Shown here: piece after piece, positions 16,373 through 24,431 of the stretch
How positions within the stretch are numbered: position 1 is the first letter of the stretch
Layout: every line of letters begins with the position of its first letter
DNA from: AP-15 sp963787425
Lineage (GTDB): Bacteria; Pseudomonadota; Alphaproteobacteria; ATCC43930; CGMCC-115725
DNA length: 64,000 bases
NCBI GenBank assembly: GCA_963787425.1
Contig: CAWBCV010000013.1
Coordinates: 1-64,000, forward strand
Reading direction: 5' to 3'
The notes under the pieces: generated by a model
What the model was told of the DNA's origin: nothing
Databases searched by the model: none
The model's input: only the letters and a program-made list of their open reading frames with translations
Position numbers and translations under genes: made by a program

Positions 16373-17269
16373 ATGCTCGATACGGCAAGGAACCTTCTTC
16401 CCGAGCTACGTGAGCGCGTCCGACGGATCGAGCGGTCGACGGCGATGGCACATGGAGTATTGCCCTTTGGTGTCGCTGCGATTGACCGGGCATTGCCGGG
16501 CGGCGGGCTCGCGCGGGGCGCCTTGCACGAGATCCTGGGGGTAGGCGGCGACGAGGAGGATGGCGCGCTCGCCGCCGCCTTTGCCGCTCACATTCTCGGA
16601 CGCCTCACGAGGCCGCCCACCTCACCCTCCCGGTCGCTCTCGCGACCGGGCCCCTCCCTCTCCCCCCTAAAGGGCGGAGAGGGAAAGCAGACACTCCCCC
16701 TCTCCGCCCCTGGGGGCGGAGAGGGTCGGGGTGAGGTGGGAGTGGTGCTGTGGTGCCTGCCGCGCCCGGACCTTTACGGGCCGGGCCTCGCGGCGCGCGG
16801 GCTCGATCCCGGGCGGGTCGTGCTGGTCCGGGCGTCGCGCGATGCCGAGATCCTGTGGGCGATGGAGGAAGGGCTGCGCGCCCCAGGCATCGCCGCAGTT
16901 GTCGGCGAAGTCGGGTCGCTCCCCATGGTGGCGAGCCGCCGATTGCAGCTCACCGCAGAACGCTCCGGCATCACCGCGTTTCTGCTGCGGCGCTGGCGCG
17001 ATGGCGGGCAGGCGGCGCGTGAACGCGCTCTGCCGAACGCGGCTGTAACCCGATGGCGCATCGCTGCGTTGCCGTCGCTGCCCACCCGGGGAGAGCCCGG
17101 GGTCGGGCATCCGCGGTGGCGCGTCGAGCTGCTGCGCTGCCGCGGCGGCGAGCCGGCCTGTTGGGAAATGGAGGTGCCGGATGCGACGGATCATGTATCT
17201 CTGGCTGCCGCGCTGGCCGATCGACCGGCGGCGCCTGTCGCATCGGAAAAATATCGGCGCGCCGGCTGA
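16373..17269 (+). CDS. imuA: ImuA mutasome protein (SulA/RecA-like)
   Basis: The first subunit of the ImuA-ImuB-DnaE2 translesion mutasome, which copies damaged DNA after SOS induction. Family features are the start LLPELRERVRRIE, then PFGVAAIDRALPGGGLARG and LHEILG, and after the insert VVLWCLPRPDLYGPGLAARGL, VLVRASRDAEILWAMEEGL and SRRLQLTAERSGITAFLLR. Residues of about 80-125 are not family sequence: they are translated from a palindromic repeat (16616-16740) inserted in frame between the two halves of the RecA-like fold. ATG 16373 directly follows the LexA box. The 3' end overlaps imuB by 89 bases. Confidence 0.9.
   Translation: MLDTARNLLPELRERVRRIERSTAMAHGVLPFGVAAIDRALPGGGLARGALHEILGVGGDEEDGALAAAFAAHILGRLTRPPTSPSRSLSRPGPSLSPLKGGEGKQTLPLSAPGGGEGRGEVGVVLWCLPRPDLYGPGLAARGLDPGRVVLVRASRDAEILWAMEEGLRAPGIAAVVGEVGSLPMVASRRLQLTAERSGITAFLLRRWRDGGQAARERALPNAAVTRWRIAALPSLPTRGEPGVGHPRWRVELLRCRGGEPACWEMEVPDATDHVSLAAALADRPAAPVASEKYRRAG
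16616..16740. repeat. Palindromic repeat, family A, in frame inside imuA
   Basis: A 125 bp GC-rich element with inverted ends (CCCACCTCACCC at left, GGGTGAGGTGGG-type at right) and internal stems CGGTCGC-tctc-GCGACCG and CCCTCTCCGCCCC with GGGGCGGAGAGGG. It is read through without a stop and adds about 42 residues rich in Pro, Ser and Gly to ImuA. Related elements sit inside imuB, dnaE2 and uvrC. No copy of this family was noticed between genes here. Confidence 0.85.
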
Positions 17270-18848
17270 AGAGGCCCCATTCGCCACGGTTGCCGATGCT
17301 GCCGGACGGCGGCTTCTCGCCGCGGTCAACCCGGCCGCAACCGCGGCCGGCTTGGTTCCGGGAATGCCGCTGGCGGATGCGCTCTCCTTTCTGCCCGGCC
17401 TCGCCACTGCCCTGGCGAAGCCAGCGGAGGACGCCGCCGCGCTTCGGCGGCTGGCGGAATGGTGCGGCCGTTACAGCCCATGGACTGCTCCCGACGGGAC
17501 GGATGGGGTGCGGATCGAGATCACCGGCTCGGCCCATCTCTGGGGCGGGGAAAAGCCGCTCGCCGCCGATTTGGCGGCCCGGCTCGACCGACGGGGTGTC
17601 GCCAGCCGCATCGTCATTGCCGATACGCTCGGCGCTGCGTGGGCCATGGCCCGCTTTGCTGAAGCGAGCGACAGCGTCGTCATTCTAGATCCGGGAGAGT
17701 TTCGCGCCGCCCTCGCTTCGTTGCCGGTGGAAGCCCTTCGCCTCGACCCGATCGCCGCCCAAGGGCTGCGGCGGGTCGGATTGAAACGGGTCGGCGATCT
17801 CTGTGCGATGCCGCGCGATGCGCTGGCCCGCCGGTTCGGCGAGACCGTGGCGCGGCTGCTCGACCAGGCGCTGGACGAGATGCCGGAACCGTTGTCGCCA
17901 CTCGGCGAGGTGCCGAGCCGGCGGGTTCGGTTGAGCTTCGCCGAGCCGATTACCGAGCCCGCCGATCTGATGCTGGCAACGGAGCGGCTCACCGCGGATC
18001 TCGTCCTTCGCTTGGCGCGGGAAGGGACGGGAGCGCGACGGCTCGATCTCGCCTTTCACCGCGTTGATGGCCGGGTCGAGCGGATCAGCCTCGGCACTGC
18101 CCGCCCGAGCCGCGATCCGCGCCATATCGCGGCGCTCTTCAGAGAGCGGCTCGACACCGTCGATCCCGGTCTCGGCATCGAAGACATGATCCTCGCCGCC
18201 TACGCGGTCGAGCCCCTGCCGGCCGAGCAAATCAAACTTCCCGGCCACACCGCCGGCCAAGAGACGAGCGGCATCGCTCCGCTCCTCGACCGGCTCGGCA
18301 ACCGGCTCGGTCTCGCCGCAATGTCGCGGCTTGAGGCGCGTGAGAGCCATATCCCGGAGCGCGCCTTGGTAAGGGTGCCGGTCAGTCTGGCGCGAAGCAA
18401 AACCCGCTTTTTACCCCCTCTCCCCCCACGTTCGGGGGGAGAGGGTCGGGGTGAGGGGGGTCGCCGGTTCGAGATGCGGAGCTGCCCACCTCACCCTCCC
18501 GTCGCTAGCGCGACGGGTCCCTCCCTCTCCCCCCTAAATGGTGGAGGGGGGATACGGCCGATCCGGTTGTTCGACCCGCCGGAGCCGGTCGAGGCGTTCT
18601 GGCTGTTGCCGGACGACCCGCCATTTCGGTTCTCGTGGCGGCGCCGCCGCCATCGGGTCATGCGCGCTGACGGGCCGGAGCGGATCGCCGACGAATGGTG
18701 GCGGCCGGGCGCGTCCGGCGAGGTCGACGCGATTCGCGATTATTACCGGGTCGAGGACGAGGAGGGGCGGCGCTTCTGGCTGTTCCGGGCGGGTTTCCAT
18801 GGTGGAGACCGCTCGCCGCGATGGTTTGTCCATGGCGTCTTTTCCTGA
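17181..18848 (+). CDS. imuB: ImuB, Y-family polymerase-like mutasome protein
   Basis: A 555-residue Y-family DNA polymerase homologue that acts as the hub of the ImuABC mutasome, joining DnaE2 to the beta clamp. The N-terminus YLWLPRWPIDR replaces the catalytic acidic motif of active Y-family enzymes, as usual in ImuB. The palm and little-finger region is seen as GLRRVGLKRVGDLCAMPRDAL and RRLDLAFHRVDGRVERISLG. The C-terminus (RVEDEEGRRFWLFRAGF and WFVHGVFS) is the conserved ImuB end. Residues of about 407-458 are repeat-derived (18410-18552). The gene overlaps imuA at its start and dnaE2 at its end. Confidence 0.92.
   Translation: MRRIMYLWLPRWPIDRRRLSHRKNIGAPAEEAPFATVADAAGRRLLAAVNPAATAAGLVPGMPLADALSFLPGLATALAKPAEDAAALRRLAEWCGRYSPWTAPDGTDGVRIEITGSAHLWGGEKPLAADLAARLDRRGVASRIVIADTLGAAWAMARFAEASDSVVILDPGEFRAALASLPVEALRLDPIAAQGLRRVGLKRVGDLCAMPRDALARRFGETVARLLDQALDEMPEPLSPLGEVPSRRVRLSFAEPITEPADLMLATERLTADLVLRLAREGTGARRLDLAFHRVDGRVERISLGTARPSRDPRHIAALFRERLDTVDPGLGIEDMILAAYAVEPLPAEQIKLPGHTAGQETSGIAPLLDRLGNRLGLAAMSRLEARESHIPERALVRVPVSLARSKTRFLPPLPPRSGGEGRGEGGRRFEMRSCPPHPPVASATGPSLSPLNGGGGIRPIRLFDPPEPVEAFWLLPDDPPFRFSWRRRRHRVMRADGPERIADEWWRPGASGEVDAIRDYYRVEDEEGRRFWLFRAGFHGGDRSPRWFVHGVFS
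18410..18552. repeat. Two palindromic family A repeats in frame inside imuB
   Basis: Two adjacent hairpin elements. The first (about 18410-18460) has CCCTCTCCCCCC and GGGGGGAGAGGG arms. The second (about 18484-18552) begins CCCACCTCACCCTCCC like the imuA copy and contains CCGTCGC-tag-GCGACGG. Both are translated in the ImuB frame and add about 50 residues just before the conserved IRLFDPPEPVEAFW stretch. Confidence 0.82.
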
Positions 18849-21800
18849 GCCGACCCCGCGCTACGCGGAATTGCAGGTCACTACCAATTTCTCGTTCCTG
18901 CGCGGCGCCGCGCATCCGGACGAATTGGTGCTGACCGCCGCCGCGCTCGGTCATCAGGCGATCGCGATCACCGACCGCAACAGCTTCGCCGGCATCGTGC
19001 GGGCGCATCATGCGGCAAATGAGGTCGGGATTCGCCTCGTCGTCGGCTGCCGCCTTGATCTCACCGACGGCACGAGCCTCCTCGCCTACCCCACGGATCG
19101 CGCCGCCTACGGCCGGCTCACGCGGCTATTGACCCTCGGCAAGCGCCGCGCACCCAAAGGCCAGTGCTACCTCGATTACGCCGATGTGGTCGCCCATGGC
19201 GACAGCCAGATCATCGTCCTCTTGCCTGAGGCGGATGGGACGGATTTCGCGGCCCGCATCGCGGCGGATTTCCGGGACCGCGCCTATCTCGCCGCGCATC
19301 ACCTCTATCGCGGCGACGATATGCGGCGCCTCGCCCGCCTCGCTGCTCTCGGCGAAGCGGCCGGGCTGCCGCTCGTTGCGGTCAACGACGTGCTCTACCA
19401 CCTGCCCGAGCGCCGGCCTCTGCAGGACGTGCTGACCTGCATCCGCGAAGGCTGCACGATCACGAAGGCCGGCTATCGCCTCGCCGCCAATGCCGAGCGC
19501 CATCTGAAATTACCCGAGGAAATGGCGCGGCTATTTCGCGGCCATGAGGACGCGGTCGAGCGCAGTCTCGAAATTGCGGAGCGCTGCCGCTTCAGCCTCG
19601 ATGAGCTACGCTACGAATATCCCGAGGAGCCGGTTCCAGAGGGGATGACGCCGCAACAGCGTCTGGCAGAGCTCACTTGGCAGGGTGCCGCCGAACGCTT
19701 TCGCTGTGCGCCCTTCGAGACGGCCGCGGAGCCTGTCCTCGGGCCGCGCGATGCGCGGACCCGTGGGCGGCCTCCTCAGGATGAGGACCTCATTCAATGC
19801 ATTAGAGGACTTCCTCATGCTGAGGAGCGCCCGCAGGTCGCGTCTCGAAGCACGCACTACCGCACTGCAGCCACTGCCTTCGACACAAGCAGCATCCCGG
19901 ATAAGGTCCGCCATCTGATCGAGCACGAGTTGCAACTGATCGAGCGGCTCGACTATGCCCGCTATTTCCTGACCGTCCACGACATCGTGCGGTTTGCGCG
20001 GCAGCGCGGCATCCTGTGTCAGGGGCGCGGCTCCGCTGCCAATTCCGTCGTCTGTTACTGCCTCGGCATCACCGCTGTCGACCCCGCCCGCATCGACGTA
20101 TTGTTCGAGCGCTTCATCAGCGCCGCGCGCAACGAGCCGCCCGACATCGATGTCGATTTCGAGCACGAGCGGCGCGAGGAGGTGATCCAATACATTTACG
20201 AAAAATATGGCCGCGACCGCGCCGGTCTCGCCGCCACCGTAATTTGCTACCGCTCGCGCTCGGCGATCCGCGAGGTCGGCAAAGTATTGGGCCTCGGCGT
20301 CGATGTCGTCGCCAGCCTCGCCGGCATCGTCTGGGGCTGGAGCAACGACCCGATCGCCGACCAGAGGGTGCGCGAGGCGGGGCTCGACCCCACCGACCGT
20401 ACTTTGCGTCTTGCGCTCGACCTCGCCGCGCAATTGGTCGGCTTTCCGCGACATCTCTCGCAGCATGTCGGCGGCTTCGTGATCACCCGCGGGCCGTTGT
20501 CCGAATTGGTGTCGATCGAGAACGCGGCGATGGAGGACCGCACCGTCATCGAGTGGGACAAGGACGACCTCGACCGGCTCGGCATTCTGAAGATCGACGT
20601 GTTGGCGCTCGGCATGCTGACCTGCATCCGCAAGGCCTTTGCGTTGATTGAGGAGCATCATGGCCGCCGTTTCGAGCTCGCCACGATCCCGGCCGAGGAC
20701 CCCGCAGTTTACGAGATGCTCTCCCGCGCCGATTCGCTCGGCGTCTTTCAGGTCGAGAGCCGCGCGCAAATGACGATGCTGCCGCGGCTCAAACCGCGCA
20801 AATTCTACGATCTCGTCATCGAGGTCGCGATCGTCCGCCCGGGCCCGATCCAGGGCGACATGGTGCACCCCTATCTGCGGCGGCGCTCCGGGCGCGAAGT
20901 CGTGACCTACCCGTCGGGGGAACTGCGAGAGGTCCTGGGCAAGACCCTGGGTGTGCCGCTCTTCCAGGAGCAGGCGATGAAGATCGCAATCGTCGGCGCC
21001 GGTTTCGCACCGGAGGACGCCGACCGGCTGCGCCGCGCAATGGCAACCTTCAAACGAAGCGGCGACATCCACCTGTTCCGCGACAAGTTCATCGCCGGCA
21101 TGGTCGGGAACGGCTACGACCGCGACTTCGCAACACGCTGCTTTAGCCAGATCGAAGGGTTCGGGACCTACGGTTTTCCGGAAAGCCATGCGGCGAGCTT
21201 TGCGCTGCTCGTCTATGTCTCGGCCTGGATCAAATGCTTCTATCCCGAGGTCTTCGCCTGCGCCTTGCTCAACAGCCAGCCGATGGGGTTCTACGCCCCG
21301 GCGCAGATCGTCCGCGACGCGCGCGGCGTCGAAGTGCGCCCCGTCGATGTCAACCATAGTTTTTGGGACTGCACGCTCGAACCCGCTACCCCTTCCCTTC
21401 CCTCCCCCGCTAGCGGGGGAGGGTTAGGGTGGGGGCGGGCGCTGCGTCTCGGGTTGCGCCAGATAAAAGGGTTTGCCGAGGCCGATGCGGAGCGGCTCGT
21501 CGAGGCCCGGGGAAACGGTTATCCGGATCCGCAGGCGTTGTGGCGGCGCAGCGGCCTCGGGCGCGGCGCGCTCGAGCGCCTTGCCGAAGCCGACGCGTTC
21601 CGCTCGGTCGGGCTCGACCGCCGCCGAGGATTATGGGCCTTGAAGGCGCTCGGCGACCCGCCGCTCCCGCTCTTCGCAGCATCCAAAGAGGCCCCCACCC
21701 CAACCCTCCCCCGCAAAGCGGGGGAGGGAGGGGCCCGCGAAGCGGGAGGGTGGAGGTTCTTGCCGGCGCAGACCAGCGAAGCACGGGCGATGGCGCTTTT

Positions 21801-22323
21801 GCCGGAAATGCCTTTGGGGGAGCATGTCGTTGAGGATTATGCAAGCCTCAGCCTCACCTTGAAGCGCCACCCGCTCGCCTTTTTGCGTGCCGAGCTTGCC
21901 CGCGAGGGCCTGGTCACCGCCGCCGAGCTCGCCCATCTGCCGGTCGACCGGCGGCTCTCGATCGCCGGGATCGTGCTGATCCGGCAACGTCCGGGCAGCG
22001 CCAACGGCGTCGTCTTCATCACCGTCGAGGACGAGACCGGCATCGCCAATCTGATCGTCTGGCCTGCCATCCTCGAACGCTTCCGCCGCGCCGCGCTCGG
22101 CGCCACTCTCTTGCGCTGCACCGGCAAACTGCAGCACGAGGAAAGCGTTATCCATGTCGTCGCCGACCGTCTCGCGGACATGACCCCGCGCCTCAATACT
22201 TTGCGCAACCTTACCGGCGAGGGTGAGTCCCGGCCGGCGCCGAAACCGCCTTTCACATCTCCCGCCAAGCCGCCCGGCTACGATGCGCGTGACATCGTCA
22301 TCACCAGCCGCAATTTCCGCTAG
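18832..22323 (+). CDS. dnaE2: Error-prone DNA polymerase III alpha subunit DnaE2
   Basis: The catalytic polymerase of the mutasome (about 1163 residues), a C-family enzyme inserting nucleotides opposite lesions. It has an N-terminal PHP domain (YAELQVTTNFSFLRGA, ITDRNSFAGIVRAH), the palm motif PDIDVDFEHERREEVI with catalytic aspartates, the finger region (SRAQMTMLPRLKPRKFYDL, IVRPGPIQGDMVHPYLRRR), a tandem HhH region and an OB fold (AGIVLIRQRPGSANGVVFIT). Three repeat-derived segments interrupt it at about residues 294-343, 853-868 and 953-975. ATG 18832 gives the family N-terminus; ATG 18799 is also in frame. It overlaps imuB by 17 bases, so the three genes form one operon. Confidence 0.94.
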   Translation: MASFPEPTPRYAELQVTTNFSFLRGAAHPDELVLTAAALGHQAIAITDRNSFAGIVRAHHAANEVGIRLVVGCRLDLTDGTSLLAYPTDRAAYGRLTRLLTLGKRRAPKGQCYLDYADVVAHGDSQIIVLLPEADGTDFAARIAADFRDRAYLAAHHLYRGDDMRRLARLAALGEAAGLPLVAVNDVLYHLPERRPLQDVLTCIREGCTITKAGYRLAANAERHLKLPEEMARLFRGHEDAVERSLEIAERCRFSLDELRYEYPEEPVPEGMTPQQRLAELTWQGAAERFRCAPFETAAEPVLGPRDARTRGRPPQDEDLIQCIRGLPHAEERPQVASRSTHYRTAATAFDTSSIPDKVRHLIEHELQLIERLDYARYFLTVHDIVRFARQRGILCQGRGSAANSVVCYCLGITAVDPARIDVLFERFISAARNEPPDIDVDFEHERREEVIQYIYEKYGRDRAGLAATVICYRSRSAIREVGKVLGLGVDVVASLAGIVWGWSNDPIADQRVREAGLDPTDRTLRLALDLAAQLVGFPRHLSQHVGGFVITRGPLSELVSIENAAMEDRTVIEWDKDDLDRLGILKIDVLALGMLTCIRKAFALIEEHHGRRFELATIPAEDPAVYEMLSRADSLGVFQVESRAQMTMLPRLKPRKFYDLVIEVAIVRPGPIQGDMVHPYLRRRSGREVVTYPSGELREVLGKTLGVPLFQEQAMKIAIVGAGFAPEDADRLRRAMATFKRSGDIHLFRDKFIAGMVGNGYDRDFATRCFSQIEGFGTYGFPESHAASFALLVYVSAWIKCFYPEVFACALLNSQPMGFYAPAQIVRDARGVEVRPVDVNHSFWDCTLEPATPSLPSPASGGGLGWGRALRLGLRQIKGFAEADAERLVEARGNGYPDPQALWRRSGLGRGALERLAEADAFRSVGLDRRRGLWALKALGDPPLPLFAASKEAPTPTLPRKAGEGGAREAGGWRFLPAQTSEARAMALLPEMPLGEHVVEDYASLSLTLKRHPLAFLRAELAREGLVTAAELAHLPVDRRLSIAGIVLIRQRPGSANGVVFITVEDETGIANLIVWPAILERFRRAALGATLLRCTGKLQHEESVIHVVADRLADMTPRLNTLRNLTGEGESRPAPKPPFTSPAKPPGYDARDIVITSRNFR
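19711..19855. repeat. Palindromic repeat, family B (copy 2), in frame inside dnaE2
   Basis: This copy has the same motif order as the intergenic family B elements: CCCTTCGAGACGGCC, CCTCCTCAGGATGAGG, TCCTCATGCTGAGGAGC and CGTCTCGAAGCACGC. It lies inside dnaE2 and is translated without a stop, replacing the short link between LTWQGAAERF and IPDKVRHLIE of the polymerase with about 50 unrelated residues. Confidence 0.85.
21389..21438. repeat. Palindromic family A repeat in frame inside dnaE2 (second insert)
   Basis: A compact hairpin, CCCTCCCCCGC-tag-CGGGGGAGGG type, flanked by CCCTTC and TTAGGGTGGG. It is translated as about 16 residues rich in Pro and Gly between the SFWDCTLEP and ALRLGLRQIKGF segments of DnaE2, just ahead of the helix-hairpin-helix region. 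Confidence 0.8.
21690..21755. repeat. Palindromic family A repeat in frame inside dnaE2 (third insert)
   Basis: Another hairpin: CCCCACCCCAACCCTCCCCC, a GCAAAGC loop and GGGGGAGGGAGGGG, followed by GCGAAGCGGGAGGGTGG. It is translated as about 22 residues (starting APTPTLPRKAGEGG) between the end of the HhH region and the linker leading to the OB fold. Confidence 0.8.
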
Positions 22324-22326
22324 CCG

Positions 22327-23253
22327 ATGCAATCCACTCCCTCGTGCCCGATTACGGGCCTGCCGGCGATACGCCTCATTCAGCCGATCAGTGGGCGGCT
22401 GATAAGGGGATTGTGGCGGGGGGCGTTTGGGGTTGCGACAGACCGGCAGCTCGGCGGAATCGATCATTTCGGCTTGTGGGAATCCCCATGCGGGCTCGCC
22501 TTCTTCGATCCAATGCTGGAGGGCGACGCGGCTTTTTACCTGGACCTTTATCGGCGCGGAGACTTTCATCGGGCCTTGAGCTTTTCCCGCATCGCCAGGG
22601 CCGAATTCGCACGCATCGCCGAACTGGTTCGGCCGGGGGATAAAGTTCTCGACGTCGGCTGCGGCGAAGGTGCCCTGGCGCGGCATTTACCGCATGCCGC
22701 CTATGTCGGGCTCGACCCGCATTGTTATGCGAACGCTGCCGAGCTCGACCTCAGGAGGGAGACGATTGCCGCGCATGCTGCATCACATCCCGCAGAATAC
22801 GACGCCGTCTGCGCCTTTCATTCCATCGAGCACGTGGCCGATCCGCTGGATTTTACGCGCGACCTGGTAAAATGCGTCAGACCGGGTGGACGGCTCTGCA
22901 TTGTCGTGCCCAGCCGGACATCGCTGCTAACCGAAATTCCGAATTTCGTGCTCAATGCGCCGCCGCATCATCTCAGCTGGTGGGCCGAAGGAGCCTTGCG
23001 CGCCGTTGCCGACCGGCTCGATCTGACGACGGAAGCGATCGAAACGGTGCCTTTTTCTTTCGACAGCCTCATCTACTGGATGGGTCGCTGCGCTCCCAAA
23101 CTGACCGGAGATCGCTATTTCCGAGCCCATTGGACCTGGTATTGCGCGCTCGCCTGGAGCTCGCTCATCGGCCGCGTCTGCGATGCGCTGTTCCGTGTTC
23201 CGGCGTCGGCGAGACCTTCGGGGTTGCTCCTCATCGCCCGCAAGCCGCCGTGA
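22327..23253 (+). CDS. Class I SAM-dependent methyltransferase
   Basis: A 308-residue protein with a methyltransferase-11/23-type Rossmann fold in its middle. Motif I is KVLDVGCGEGALARHL, the acidic motif II follows in YVGLDPH, and the motif IV region is YDAVCAFHSIEHVADPLDF, followed by RPGGRLCIVVPSRT. The N-terminal 90 residues look like a substrate-specific part (DFHRALSFSRIARAEF). The gene begins three bases after the dnaE2 stop and overlaps the downstream glycosyltransferase gene (GTGA), which points to a shared product, perhaps a methylated glycolipid or surface glycan. The substrate is unknown. Confidence 0.82.
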   Translation: MQSTPSCPITGLPAIRLIQPISGRLIRGLWRGAFGVATDRQLGGIDHFGLWESPCGLAFFDPMLEGDAAFYLDLYRRGDFHRALSFSRIARAEFARIAELVRPGDKVLDVGCGEGALARHLPHAAYVGLDPHCYANAAELDLRRETIAAHAASHPAEYDAVCAFHSIEHVADPLDFTRDLVKCVRPGGRLCIVVPSRTSLLTEIPNFVLNAPPHHLSWWAEGALRAVADRLDLTTEAIETVPFSFDSLIYWMGRCAPKLTGDRYFRAHWTWYCALAWSSLIGRVCDALFRVPASARPSGLLLIARKPP

Positions 23254-24431
23254 TAGCGTGGATCGCGGCAGCGGTCGCGGTTTTCTATTCGCTGTCGGCG
23301 GTCGCTCTGGCTCTGCTCTTTTTCACTCGGCTGCAGGTCCTGGATGACCGCTTATCTGCGAGCGTCACCTTGGTGTTGCCGGCGACAGGCGAGCTGCCCG
23401 GGTTTGAGGATCTGCTCGCGGCACTAACTGCCCAGTCGCTCAGACCGCGCCGTTTGATCGTTTCGGTCGAGGCGCGTGAAGACCCCGCTTACCCGCGCGT
23501 CACAGCCCTCGCCCAGTGTTATCCGCAGCTGAAGATCGATTTGGTGGTCGCCGGTCTCTCGCCGTTGCGCAGCCAGAAATGCACCAACCTTCTGGCCGCC
23601 CTGGCGCAGCTCGAGCCCGACGAGGAGTACATCGTGCTGCTCGACGCGGACATCCGCCCGCAGCCTTGGTGGCTGGCGATGTTGGTGGCGCCATTGGCGG
23701 CAGGGCGCGCCGATCTCGTCAATGGTTATCGCTGGCCCGTGCCGACGAGGATGTCGCTCGGCACCATTTTCGTCTGCGCGATCGACCGCGCCGTCGCCGT
23801 ATTGCCGCGGGTTCGCTGGACCAGGTCTGCTTGGGGCGGTTCCCTCGCGTTTACTCGCCACGCCCTCGCTGCGCTCGATCTGCCGAACACGATCGGGCAT
23901 GCCTTGACCGAGGATTTGCCCATCGGCGACTGCGCGGCGCAAACGGGCCTCCGGGTGCTGACCCGCCGGGCCATCCGGCCGCCGACCCCGCTCGCCGGCA
24001 ATCTTCGTGATGTTTGGCGCTTTGCGCGCCGGCAGTACCAGTTGATCCGCCTCTATCGCCCGGGGTTGTGGTGCTTCGCTGCTTTCGTCGTCACCACCGA
24101 CCTGGCGGCCCGGATCGCCCTGCTGTCAAAGATTCTCGGCTGGCGGCCCGCGTTGCCCGCGATTCTCGTCGTCGGCTGTCTAGGCTCGATCGCGACCGAG
24201 ATTAGGTCGGCCATCGGCAGGAAACTCGGCGTAACCGATGGGATCGGCTTTCGCTTGGCGCAGCATCTGCTCGGCTGGACCATTCTGGCCGCCCCGATTT
24301 TTCATGCCTCGGTGATCTGGGGCGGCGCCGTCACGTCGCCGGTCGTATGGCGGCATGTCCGCTACGTCGTAGACAAGACCGGGCGGGTTGTCGACGTCGC
24401 CCGCCGCCCGTATTCCGACAAATCGGTTTAG
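23250..24431 (+). CDS. Family 2-type glycosyltransferase, membrane-bound (GT21/HpnI-like)
   Basis: A 393-residue membrane enzyme starting with GTG 23250, which overlaps the methyltransferase stop. One N-terminal helix (about residues 2-24) precedes a GT-A domain with LVLPATGELPGFEDLL, the metal-binding DxD in LLDADIRPQPWW, WGGSLAFTRHAL and the catalytic acidic site ALTEDLPIGD. RRQYQLIRLYRPGLW recalls the (Q/R)xxRW acceptor motif of processive or ceramide-type transferases. Three C-terminal membrane helices follow. The pattern is closest to ceramide glucosyltransferase or hopanoid HpnI-like proteins. The lipid acceptor is inferred. Its stop overlaps that of the convergent P450 gene. Confidence 0.8.
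   Translation: MIAWIAAAVAVFYSLSAVALALLFFTRLQVLDDRLSASVTLVLPATGELPGFEDLLAALTAQSLRPRRLIVSVEAREDPAYPRVTALAQCYPQLKIDLVVAGLSPLRSQKCTNLLAALAQLEPDEEYIVLLDADIRPQPWWLAMLVAPLAAGRADLVNGYRWPVPTRMSLGTIFVCAIDRAVAVLPRVRWTRSAWGGSLAFTRHALAALDLPNTIGHALTEDLPIGDCAAQTGLRVLTRRAIRPPTPLAGNLRDVWRFARRQYQLIRLYRPGLWCFAAFVVTTDLAARIALLSKILGWRPALPAILVVGCLGSIATEIRSAIGRKLGVTDGIGFRLAQHLLGWTILAAPIFHASVIWGGAVTSPVVWRHVRYVVDKTGRVVDVARRPYSDKSV

Noticed and set aside
19606..21357. A 583-codon minus-strand open frame
   Set aside because: It lies antisense within dnaE2, which has all catalytic motifs, and its protein is compositionally biased without family motifs.
16616..21755. Repeats in imuA, imuB and dnaE2 considered as a CRISPR-like array
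   Set aside because: Spacing is irregular, units are palindromes of differing length, they are translated, and no cas gene is present.
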